IMG/VR virus record: IMGVR_UViG_3300045947_000165
Location: 1 to 38,313 of that record
DNA from: a virus
Length of the DNA: 38,313 nt
Reading direction: 5' to 3' (one strand)
Shown here: piece by piece, positions 32,281 through 38,313 of the stretch
Numbering within the stretch: position 1 is the first letter of the stretch
Layout of the letters: each line of letters starts with the position of its first letter
The notes under the pieces: generated by a model
The model's input: only the letters and a program-made list of their open reading frames with translations
The model's database searches: none
Told to the model about the DNA's origin: nothing
Made by a program: the position numbers and the translations under genes

Positions 32281-33252
32281 TCAGGCACTTGCTGAACGCT
32301 CCGTCTCGTCAGAATTACCAGGTACAGAACCCCGGAATGTAACCCCGAGCGGTTCTGTGCCCTTCGACGACAGGCGCAGGGCTGCCCCGAACGCCCGATC
32401 GTCGACCACCTTGGTGTAGAGGGCTGTCGTGCCGATGTCGGCGTGGTCCATGAGCACTTGGATGATGCGGATGTCGACGCCTCGCTCCAGCAACGCTGTC
32501 GCGAACGTGTGGCGGAATCGGTGCGGCAGGCACTCCGGAACGCTGGCCTGGACGCCCCAGGCCCGGGTCCGGTCCTCGAGCATCTTCCGTGAGTACGGCC
32601 GGCCGTTCTTCTTCGCCAGGACGAACGAGGCCGGCTTCATGTCCGTGTGCTTGAGGCACCAGTCGAAGAGGACCTCGTAGAGCTCGGGCAGCATGGGCTT
32701 GACCGAGGTCTTGTTGCCCTTCCCCGTCGCCCGGATCGTTCCGGGGACGACGTCGCCAGTCGTGAGCGTGACCGGCGCGAAGGAGCAGTCACCAACGCGG
32801 ACATTGCAGATCGGCGTGGCGCGGAGGCCGGTGTAGTACAGCAGCGCGCGGATGACCTTGTCGACGCCCTGGAGGTCGAGGGCCAGGAGGGCGTCGCGCT
32901 GCTCCGGCGCGAACGGCCGCGGGAGATGTTTCGGCCGCTTGATGGGCGGCACGTCGAGCATCGGATCGACGGGCCACAGCCGCTTGCGGAGCCCCCACTT
33001 CGCGAACTCCGAGACGCTCGCCCGGCGACGATGCAGCGTCGAGAGGCTCAGCGGCTTCTCGCGGCGCGCGAGCGACACCATGAACTCGCGGGCCAGGTCG
33101 GGGGTGAAGGCGATCACGCTGTCGCCCATGCGCACGGTTGCCAGGGCGATCAGGAGATTCAGATCCGACTTGTAGTTGGCGATCGTCTGCTTCGCGATGC
33201 CGCGGAGCTGGGCGTCCACCAGGAACTGCTCGCGCGCAGTGGAGAGCTTCAT
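32281..33252 (-). CDS. int: Tyrosine recombinase / phage integrase
   Basis: 323 residues from ATG 33252 (GGGGGTGG upstream); ATG 33330, overlapping the previous stop as ATGA, would add 26 residues. The N-terminal core-binding domain (REQFLVDAQLRGIAKQTIAN) is followed by the catalytic domain with Arg144 (TGLRATP), Lys178 (ATGKGNKT), His244-x-x-Arg247 (PHRFRHTF), His270 (LMDHADIG) and nucleophile Tyr279 (TTALYTKV). All catalytic residues are present. The motif after Arg144 is ATPI instead of the usual xxEL. It resembles XerC/D-type enzymes and would insert or excise the phage genome. Confidence 0.93.
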   Translation of the reverse strand: MKLSTAREQFLVDAQLRGIAKQTIANYKSDLNLLIALATVRMGDSVIAFTPDLAREFMVSLARREKPLSLSTLHRRRASVSEFAKWGLRKRLWPVDPMLDVPPIKRPKHLPRPFAPEQRDALLALDLQGVDKVIRALLYYTGLRATPICNVRVGDCSFAPVTLTTGDVVPGTIRATGKGNKTSVKPMLPELYEVLFDWCLKHTDMKPASFVLAKKNGRPYSRKMLEDRTRAWGVQASVPECLPHRFRHTFATALLERGVDIRIIQVLMDHADIGTTALYTKVVDDRAFGAALRLSSKGTEPLGVTFRGSVPGNSDETERSASA

Positions 33253-33326
33253 GTGCCGCCACCCCCGAACGAGAGGTTGCGCCGGCACGGGGGCCGGTCG
33301 CTGGGTGGCGAGCATCGTAGCCGATC

Positions 33327-33920
33327 TCATCCGATGTTGACCCGCATCTCCGACTCGAGGTCGGCGATGTGACGCTTGAGCTCCGTGAGCAGCTCCGTCG
33401 GGCGCGGGTTGAACCGCAAGAGGCTGGGAATCGAGAGGCTCATCCGCACCGCCTGGGCGGCCCGCTCGACGTTCGACGCGGCGAGCAGGAGTGGGCGCCA
33501 CGCGTCTCGACTCGGGCGGCGATCAGGCCGAGGCTCCCGAATGATCGGGATGAAGATCCGGCGGCGATTCATGAGGGGTTTCAGCTCGCTGATCGCACGC
33601 TCCTCAGCCTCGACGGCGGCACCTTCCGAGGTTGGTGACCAGAGGCAGAACGAGTCGCCATCGCGGACCGAGTCCGTCAGGATGTGATCGTGTCCGTGAT
33701 CCAGTGGGCGCTGCGCGCCACGCAGGGACATGCCGATGTATCGCGCGCGTCCATCACGAAGCCAGGCGTAGACGATCGGGCTCCTGAGCGCCGAGAAGTC
33801 GATCGACGACCACATGAAGCTCGGCTGAGCGCCGACGATTTCAGACATGCGAGCGACGTCGCGGCTCTCACCCATGGCGGGCGCCTCCGGCTCGATCGGG
33901 GGATAGCTGATTCGCGCCAT
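33327..33920 (-). CDS. GIY-YIG-type endonuclease
   Basis: 197 residues, ATG 33920. The core SPIVYAWLRDGRARYIGMS (47-65) is a GIY-YIG signature (VYA...YIG), followed by Arg71, a glutamate in EAEERAISELKPLMN (105-107) and Asn118, matching the catalytic set. The C-terminal 70 residues are helical and basic. Such enzymes are homing or repair nucleases. It sits just upstream of int and could also be a free-standing mobile gene. Confidence 0.8.
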   Translation of the reverse strand: MARISYPPIEPEAPAMGESRDVARMSEIVGAQPSFMWSSIDFSALRSPIVYAWLRDGRARYIGMSLRGAQRPLDHGHDHILTDSVRDGDSFCLWSPTSEGAAVEAEERAISELKPLMNRRRIFIPIIREPRPDRRPSRDAWRPLLLAASNVERAAQAVRMSLSIPSLLRFNPRPTELLTELKRHIADLESEMRVNIG

Positions 33921-33972
33921 GGTCAGTCTTTCGCTCCGGGAGTGTCAACGGGGGTGAAGGGCGCGCGATCGA

Positions 33973-34247
33973 TCACGTGCCGACCCTCGGGCCGTTGGTG
34001 CCGTCCGTTTCGATCCACACGAACTCGCCGTGCTCTCCGACCGGCAGGTGCGTGCGGCACTCGACGCAGAACGTCGAGCCGTAGTAGTGGGGAGCGCGGG
34101 CGTAGGTCTCAGCCAGCCCGGCGCTGTCGACGAGCACTTCACGCAGTGGGGCGGCGCCTCAGGCGTGGGGCGGTACATCACGCCGCGGCAGGCGAAGCCG
34201 TCGACAACCCGACCGCAGACCTCGATCTCGGCGGGGAGGTCGGTCAT
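33973..34247 (-). CDS. Small phage protein with apparent frameshift
   Basis: ATG 34247 overlaps the upstream stop (ATGA) and reads MTDLPAEIEVCGRVVDGFAC then RGVMYRPTPEAPP. Near a CCCC run (34148-34151) the meaningful sequence moves to the -1 frame: LREVLVDSAGLAETYARAP, then YYGSTFCVECRTHLPVGEHG, ending RVGT at 33973. That second part is a pattern I know from many phage hypothetical proteins. Without the shift, the first frame runs on to 33945 as Ser/Arg noise. A GTG at 34137 could start the second part alone (54 residues) but has no ribosome site. Confidence 0.55.
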
Positions 34248-34978
34248 CGGCTCCTCGCCGACGTCACGGTCCGGCTGAACACGCGGACGCCCGGGATCCG
34301 GCACGAGCCACGCATCGCGCGCACGACGCCGGCGAGCTTCTTGTCGTCCACCGCCAGGTACTCCCTCGGGATCAGCTCCGCGTTGACGACCTCGTACGTC
34401 CACTCCTCGCGGAACGAGACGCCCTCGACCTTGGGCGGCGCCGTAATCAGCGCGGGCGGCGCGAAGACGGGCCGCGGCGCCGGCGCGGTCACGACGACGG
34501 GCTCCTCGATCAGCTTCCGAGCGGCCGACGCGTCACCGCGCTGCTCGGCCCTGGCCGCCTCCTCGAGGCGTCGATCCTCCTCTTCCTTCTGGCGCCGCCG
34601 CCGCTCGGCCTCGACGCGCTCACGCTCCTCGCGCTCGAGCCGGAGCTGCTCCTGGCGCTGCCGCTCCTGCTCCTCGAGGCGCTTTCGCTCCTGCTCGCGC
34701 TGGTAGTCGCCCATCTGCTGCTTGAGCAGCTTCTCGGCTTCCAGGGCGTGCGCCTCGACCTTCTGGCGCTGGGCGAGCACGGCGCGGTGAGCCTCGTGGG
34801 CGGCCTTCACCATGGGGGTAAAGACCTCGGCGACGCGCCCGAGGTACACCTTGACGGTCCTCAGCAGCTCGCCGGCCTGGCGAAACGTCTCGTCGTCCAC
34901 GACGGCGATCGTTTGCACGCGGACGACGAGCTCACCACCTTCGCGGTCGAGCGTCTCGGGGGCGATGGTCGTGGTCAT
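34244..34978 (-). CDS. Coiled-coil protein of recombination module
   Basis: 244 residues from ATG 34978, overlapping the exonuclease stop (ATGA). Residues 80-165 form a very strong charged coiled coil (RQEQLRLEREERERVEAERR). The last 60 residues (VSFREEWTYEVVNAELIPRE, YLAVDDKKLAGVVRA, IPGVRVFSRTV) are a small conserved domain seen beside phage recombinases. It has no catalytic motif. It could bridge exonuclease and annealing protein, or organise ssDNA; inference from position. Confidence 0.78.
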   Translation of the reverse strand: MTTTIAPETLDREGGELVVRVQTIAVVDDETFRQAGELLRTVKVYLGRVAEVFTPMVKAAHEAHRAVLAQRQKVEAHALEAEKLLKQQMGDYQREQERKRLEEQERQRQEQLRLEREERERVEAERRRRQKEEEDRRLEEAARAEQRGDASAARKLIEEPVVVTAPAPRPVFAPPALITAPPKVEGVSFREEWTYEVVNAELIPREYLAVDDKKLAGVVRAMRGSCRIPGVRVFSRTVTSARSR

Positions 34979-35526
34979 GCGGCCCTCCGCCCTGGTTGGG
35001 CGCGATAGACGACGATGGCCGCGAGAGCGACCTGTGTCGCGGCGGCCAGGTCGACCTCGGTGAAGCGATACGTGGCGTCATCTCGTAGTTCGAGAATTGC
35101 GCCGACGCTGACGGGTTCGTCGGGGTGCTCGTGGTTGTACGCGAGCACGTAGAGAGCGATCTGGTACTCCGCGCCGTCAGTGCCGCCGGACTTGAAGTCG
35201 ATGATGCAGCGGTGCCCATTGATCCAGCCAAGCCGGTCGGGGTGACCGATGAACTTCCACGCAGCATGGCGGACCTCGAACTCGGTCAGGACGGGCTCAT
35301 GGCCTGAGTCCGCGACAAACTTCCGGTAAGCGTCGAGGCGCGGCGCGAGCTCAGGCGTCACGTCCGCCTCGTCGAGATAGCCGTAATGCTCGGCCTCCAG
35401 GAGCGCGTGAAGCCTTGAGCCTCGGTCACGAGCGAGTTCGACGACGTCGGGGCGGACCAGGGTGAAGTCGGGTCCGAGGCCAACCGCCGACAGAATCGTC
35501 GTTACACGCGGGTACGTCGCGCCCAT
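34975..35526 (-). CDS. RecB/Cas4-fold (PD-(D/E)XK) phage exonuclease
   Basis: 183 residues, ATG 35526, overlapping the HNH gene end by 25 nt. Catalytic pattern of the PDDEXK family: His40 in GSRLHALLE, Glu82/84 region EFEVRHAAWKFIG, Asp97 in GHPDRLG, Asp110-x-Lys112 in IIDFKSG, then Gln122 and Tyr126 in AEYQIALYVLAY. This matches RecB-like and Cas4-like nucleases used as lambda Exo-type partners of annealing proteins. It would resect DNA ends to give ssDNA for the annealing protein encoded two genes upstream. Confidence 0.87.
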   Translation of the reverse strand: MGATYPRVTTILSAVGLGPDFTLVRPDVVELARDRGSRLHALLEAEHYGYLDEADVTPELAPRLDAYRKFVADSGHEPVLTEFEVRHAAWKFIGHPDRLGWINGHRCIIDFKSGGTDGAEYQIALYVLAYNHEHPDEPVSVGAILELRDDATYRFTEVDLAAATQVALAAIVVYRAQPGRRAA

Positions 35527-35954
35527 CCCACCGTCTTCCTCAGATTGATGCAGCGCCGACAGGAGCGCTTCCCGTTTGACCGGACCTTGATGTTCTCGGC
35601 GGTCAGATCGTGGCCGCGTTGGCAGCGCCCCTCCCGCGCAGTCCGCGTTGATGGACTGCTACCGCGTCCTGTGTTGACCGCTGGCGACACCGGCTCCAAG
35701 TGCGCCGGATTCACGCACTGGCGAACACGACACAGGTGGTCCACCTGGAGGCCGACGGGAACCGGACCGACGAGCAGCTTGTAGGCAACGCGATGTGCGT
35801 AGGACATCGCCCGGGAATCTGATAGCAGCGAACCCGTCCGGATCGTCCCGTAGCCGTTTGGCTGAATATGACCAACCCACAGCCAGCAGCCGGTGTTCGG
35901 CTCGGGCTCGACCTTCGATTCCCAGCGTTCCAGCAGCGGAAGCGCCACGCTCAC
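35502..35954 (-). CDS. HNH homing-type endonuclease (paralogue of 30647-31039)
   Basis: 150 residues from GTG 35954, which overlaps the annealing-protein stop (GTGA). It shows CWLWVGHIQPNGYGTI, AHRVAYKLLVGPVPVGLQ, VDHLCRVRQCVNPAHLEPVS and a zinc pair CQRGHDLTAE...CRRC. It is clearly related to the HNH gene 4.5 kb downstream. Its place between annealing protein and exonuclease splits what is normally a linked recombination pair. Confidence 0.9.
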   Translation of the reverse strand: MSVALPLLERWESKVEPEPNTGCWLWVGHIQPNGYGTIRTGSLLSDSRAMSYAHRVAYKLLVGPVPVGLQVDHLCRVRQCVNPAHLEPVSPAVNTGRGSSPSTRTAREGRCQRGHDLTAENIKVRSNGKRSCRRCINLRKTVGWARRTRV

Positions 35955-36931
35955 GCCAGCGTGCCCTGCTGCTGGCCGGGCTTGCTCAGCCCCTTGTCCG
36001 GCCCCTGCTTGAGCTTCTCGCACAGCGTCTCGTAGTCCTTGATCTTGACGTCCCGAGGCGAGTTGTACTGGTATCCCGACAGCAGCTCGTGCAGCTGGTC
36101 GTCGGACCACTTGGTGCCGGTCGCGATGGCCCGGAGCCGCTTGTGCTGATTCTCGTTGATGACGATGTCGGGATCGGTCCGGTGCTCCTGCTGCGGAACC
36201 CCCTGCCCGCGCGACGACGGTGCTTCACGCCTCGACGGTCGATCCTCGTCCTCGTCGTCGCGGTCCCGCTCGTCCTTGTCGTCGACGTCCTGCGTGAAGA
36301 TCTCGGACGCGGCTGTCACGTTCAGCACCGCGGCGACGAGCGCGCGCTTGTTGGACATCTTCAGGACGGTGTTGTGCGTGTCGGGCAGGTCGGGGTTCGC
36401 GACGCGCTGCTCCGTCTGCTGCTGCTCGATCGCGTCGTCGCCGTCCTTGAACTTGGCCCCGCAGCCGCCGCGCTTGCCGAAGCACAGCCAGCCGCCGCCG
36501 AACTCGGCCTTGCCCTTGATGATGGTGTCTTCCTTGCCGCACGAGGGGCACGTGCGCCCGGAGCGCCGGTAGGCGTACTTCGCCTCCCGCGTCGAACACG
36601 AGCCCATCCCCGACCCCATCCGCTGCCCGGTCGGGATGTGCCAGAGCGTGCACGTGCTGCGCACGATCAGGTGGTCCCCGTCCCGGATCTCCTCGGTGCC
36701 GTACTGCGGGTCGAGCCGGAAGAGCATGTTCAGTAGCTCGGCGCCCGGCTTGTAGAGCGTCGGCTTCTTCGTCCCGGGGATCACGCCGAAGTGCGTCTCC
36801 GGCTTCATGAGCTTCGCCATGACCTCGTGGATCTTCTTGACCTGGCCGGCCAGCTCCTCGACGGTCAGCTCGTGGCGGTACGCGAGGGCGATGGCGCCCT
36901 GCTGAGTCTCGTGCTGATGAACGACCGACAT
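35951..36931 (-). CDS. Putative single-strand annealing recombination protein with zinc ribbon
   Basis: 326 residues, ATG 36931, GGAGG 7 nt upstream. The N-terminal core KPETHFGVIPGTKKPTLYKP then GAELLNMLFRLDPQYG recurs in phage recombination loci. Residues 128-157 insert a zinc ribbon (CPSC, then C150, C157). The acidic Asp/Glu/Arg linker (215-240) leads to a C-terminal helical domain (NENQHKRLRAIATGTKWSDD, ETLCEKLK) like that at the end of RecT/Erf/Rad52-like annealing proteins. Next to a RecB-like exonuclease, strand annealing is the best guess; an ssDNA-binding protein is the alternative. Confidence 0.65.
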   Translation of the reverse strand: MSVVHQHETQQGAIALAYRHELTVEELAGQVKKIHEVMAKLMKPETHFGVIPGTKKPTLYKPGAELLNMLFRLDPQYGTEEIRDGDHLIVRSTCTLWHIPTGQRMGSGMGSCSTREAKYAYRRSGRTCPSCGKEDTIIKGKAEFGGGWLCFGKRGGCGAKFKDGDDAIEQQQTEQRVANPDLPDTHNTVLKMSNKRALVAAVLNVTAASEIFTQDVDDKDERDRDDEDEDRPSRREAPSSRGQGVPQQEHRTDPDIVINENQHKRLRAIATGTKWSDDQLHELLSGYQYNSPRDVKIKDYETLCEKLKQGPDKGLSKPGQQQGTLA

Positions 36932-36933
36932 GT

Positions 36934-37182
36934 TCAATCCTCCATTCGGATACTGTGGCACTCGCCCGCCACCGCCCCCACCGTCGCCCCCGACACCGCG
37001 CGCATCAGCTCCGAGACCGTGGCCAGCACGCAGGCTTGAGAGCACAACGTCCGGGCTGTGAACGCCTCACGCTTGTCGCCATTGACCAGCGTCAGCACCA
37101 GGCGCGTCTCGTACCGCTTGGCGTGCTCGGGAATGATCGAGTGGCACGTCGGAACGTCGCAGCGGATCACCGTGTCGATCAC
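36934..37182 (-). CDS. Small zinc-binding protein
   Basis: 82 residues, ATG 37182 overlapping the HNH-AP2 stop. Cysteines 8, 13, 47 and 51 (RCDVPTC, CSQAC) could bind one zinc ion, flanking a beta hairpin (RYETRLVLTLVNGDKREAF). Ends 2 nt before the annealing-protein start, so the two are probably co-translated. No known family. Confidence 0.65.
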   Translation of the reverse strand: MIDTVIRCDVPTCHSIIPEHAKRYETRLVLTLVNGDKREAFTARTLCSQACVLATVSELMRAVSGATVGAVAGECHSIRMED

Positions 37183-37802
37183 GCCGAAGCCTCCTCCACC
37201 TCGTTGAGTCTGGCGAACTCACCGCGCAGCTCCGAGGCGGCGCGGTTGTATGCGATGGCGGCTAGCTCCTCTGAGTCGAACCGGCCGAGGGACTTGTTCC
37301 GTCCGTCCACCCAGATCGAGGCTACCCAGCGCCCATCGAAGTGGACCCCGCGGAACCGGGATTGACGTCGCCGCCGGTTCGCATTCCAGTTCCACGCGTT
37401 CTGGGCGGCCGTGCATGGCCTCAGGTTCGCGCGACGGTTGTTGAGGCCGTCCCCGTCGCGGTGATCGATCTGGGTCGCGACGTCGGACAAGATGAATCGG
37501 TGCATGTACCTGAGGTCTCTGCGGTCCTCTATCCGAGCGACGGCGTACCAGGCGTTATTCCTCCTGACGGCAGCCCAGCGATACGCGCACACGCGCTCGT
37601 GGTCGTCGCGGTCTACGATGGCCGAGCGCCCGTGGTTCAGCGGAATCCTGACGCCCTCGGTCGCGAAGAGGCACCGGCAAGGGCGCGGTGGCCGGATGGC
37701 GCCTGGCCGGCAGCCCTTGCAGTGTTCCGCGTAGCGGCGTCGGTGGCGGCTCCCGCATGACGGGCAGGAGCGGGTTGGGAGCGGGACCCACCGCCCGCCC
37801 AT
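37179..37802 (-). CDS. HNH-AP2 homing endonuclease with N-terminal zinc finger
   Basis: 207 residues from ATG 37802 (ATGA overlap). Residues 13-43 carry CPSC, CKGC and CRC motifs, a zinc site. The HNH core lies at 100-140: YMHRFILSDVATQIDHRDGD, then NNRRANLRPC. Residues 148-200 are an AP2 DNA-binding domain: SRFRGVHFDGRWVASIWVDG, RNKSLGRFDSEELAAIAYNR. This HNH-AP2 fusion is a well-known homing endonuclease architecture in phages. It is inserted in the early small-gene cluster. Confidence 0.92.
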   Translation of the reverse strand: MGGRWVPLPTRSCPSCGSRHRRRYAEHCKGCRPGAIRPPRPCRCLFATEGVRIPLNHGRSAIVDRDDHERVCAYRWAAVRRNNAWYAVARIEDRRDLRYMHRFILSDVATQIDHRDGDGLNNRRANLRPCTAAQNAWNWNANRRRRQSRFRGVHFDGRWVASIWVDGRNKSLGRFDSEELAAIAYNRAASELRGEFARLNEVEEASA

Positions 37803-37972
37803 CACCTCGCCTCCTTCGGCGGCCGCAACGAGCCGGGACACGTGCTCGACTGCCACCCGTGCTCGCCGTGGTGTCGGATCTCGCCCGCCTTCGTGATCGC
37901 GTAGTCTCGTCCGCACGCGGAGCAGATGCCGCGTGGCGACTTCGAAACGCCGGGCGCGTTGACGACGCTCAT
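37802..37972 (-). CDS. Small C2HC-type zinc protein
   Basis: 56 residues, ATG 37972 overlapping the upstream stop. The pattern CSACGRDYAITKAGEIRHHG then CPGS gives Cys17, Cys20, histidines 34-35/38 and Cys45, a compact zinc finger common among phage small proteins. Function unknown; DNA- or RNA-binding expected. A longer N-terminal form is not supported. Confidence 0.72.
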   Translation of the reverse strand: MSVVNAPGVSKSPRGICSACGRDYAITKAGEIRHHGEHGWQSSTCPGSLRPPKEAR

Positions 37973-38054
37973 GGCTCGACCATGACCGCGACCGCGGTCC
38001 ACGCGAGGACGTTCGCGAGCACCAGCACGGCCGCGAGCAACGACTCGTAGACGC

Positions 38055-38058
<4 letters not shown>
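37969..38058 (-). CDS. 29-residue single-pass membrane protein
   Basis: MSVYESLLAAVLVLANVLAW then TAVAVMVEP: one hydrophobic helix spans residues 7-26. ATG 38058 and the stop both overlap neighbours (ATGA), which is why I accept such a short gene. It could be a small membrane effector or lysis-timing factor; position among early genes argues against a holin. Confidence 0.6.

Positions 38059-38313
<255 letters not shown>

Noticed and set aside
33943-33948. TTGACA on the minus strand before the GIY-YIG gene
   Set aside because: No TATAAT-like box 16-18 bp downstream and the start codon follows too soon; not enough for a promoter call.
37803-37916. Upstream extension of the HNH-AP2 protein
   Set aside because: It overlaps the preceding zinc-protein gene and is Arg-rich; the ATG at 37802 has the usual ATGA overlap and starts directly before the zinc motif.

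Overview
The window reads as most of the genome of a tailed double-stranded DNA phage or prophage with siphovirus (lambda-like) morphogenesis genes. Base composition is GC-rich, about two thirds by eye. Every gene I can support lies on the minus strand, so transcription runs from the right end to the left end. Genes are packed with ATGA, GTGA or TGATG stop/start overlaps, and GTG starts are common. The host cannot be named. A lambda-type portal, gpW and GpA-type terminase and a plain Sec signal peptide fit a high-GC Gram-negative host, but that is inference. The left edge cuts a beta-helix gene and the right edge cuts an alanine-repeat gene, so this is probably a partial phage contig. No holin, endolysin, repressor or tRNA was seen.

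Layout in the direction of transcription. (1) 38313-33973, early recombination block: small zinc-binding proteins, an HNH-AP2 homing-type nuclease, a single-strand-annealing-type protein with an internal zinc ribbon, another HNH nuclease, a RecB/Cas4-fold exonuclease, a coiled-coil protein and a probably frameshifted small gene. (2) 33920-32128: a GIY-YIG nuclease, a tyrosine integrase pointing the same way as everything else, then a 153-bp intergenic stretch with nested inverted repeats, a candidate attP or terminator. (3) 32127-28316: a dense run of tiny cysteine-rich proteins, a DksA/TraR-type protein, a third HNH nuclease, a RusA resolvase, and a second RusA-like protein carrying a zinc ribbon at each end. 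A remnant resembling the start of a HerA-like ATPase lies at the end of this block. (4) 28292-26188, replication: DnaB helicase, then a lambda O-like initiator gene that contains an array of 11-bp tandem DNA repeats, a predicted origin. (5) 26187-14554, packaging, head and tail shaft: candidate cos region, TerS, TerL, two small proteins, gpW, portal, a wHTH-HNH nuclease, a fused prohead protease-major capsid protein, DUF2190, FII-like, Z-like, terminator-like, tail tube and two tail chaperones. (6) 14554-1, tail tip: a 1753-residue tape measure, distal-tail-like protein, large beta-helix tailspike, hub/fibre protein with fibronectin-like domains, small virion proteins, a secreted fibronectin-like protein and a second beta-helix protein.

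Together the genes describe a temperate or formerly temperate phage with its own recombination pair (exonuclease plus annealing protein), two resolvase-like enzymes, a DnaB-recruiting initiator and a cos-type packaging and head set. The most unusual points are the in-gene iterons, the double-zinc RusA-like protein, the large number of small zinc proteins, the five homing-type nucleases, the capsid-protease fusion and the apparent gene remnants and frameshifts in the accessory block. All functional assignments come from reading motifs and gene order; no database search was possible.
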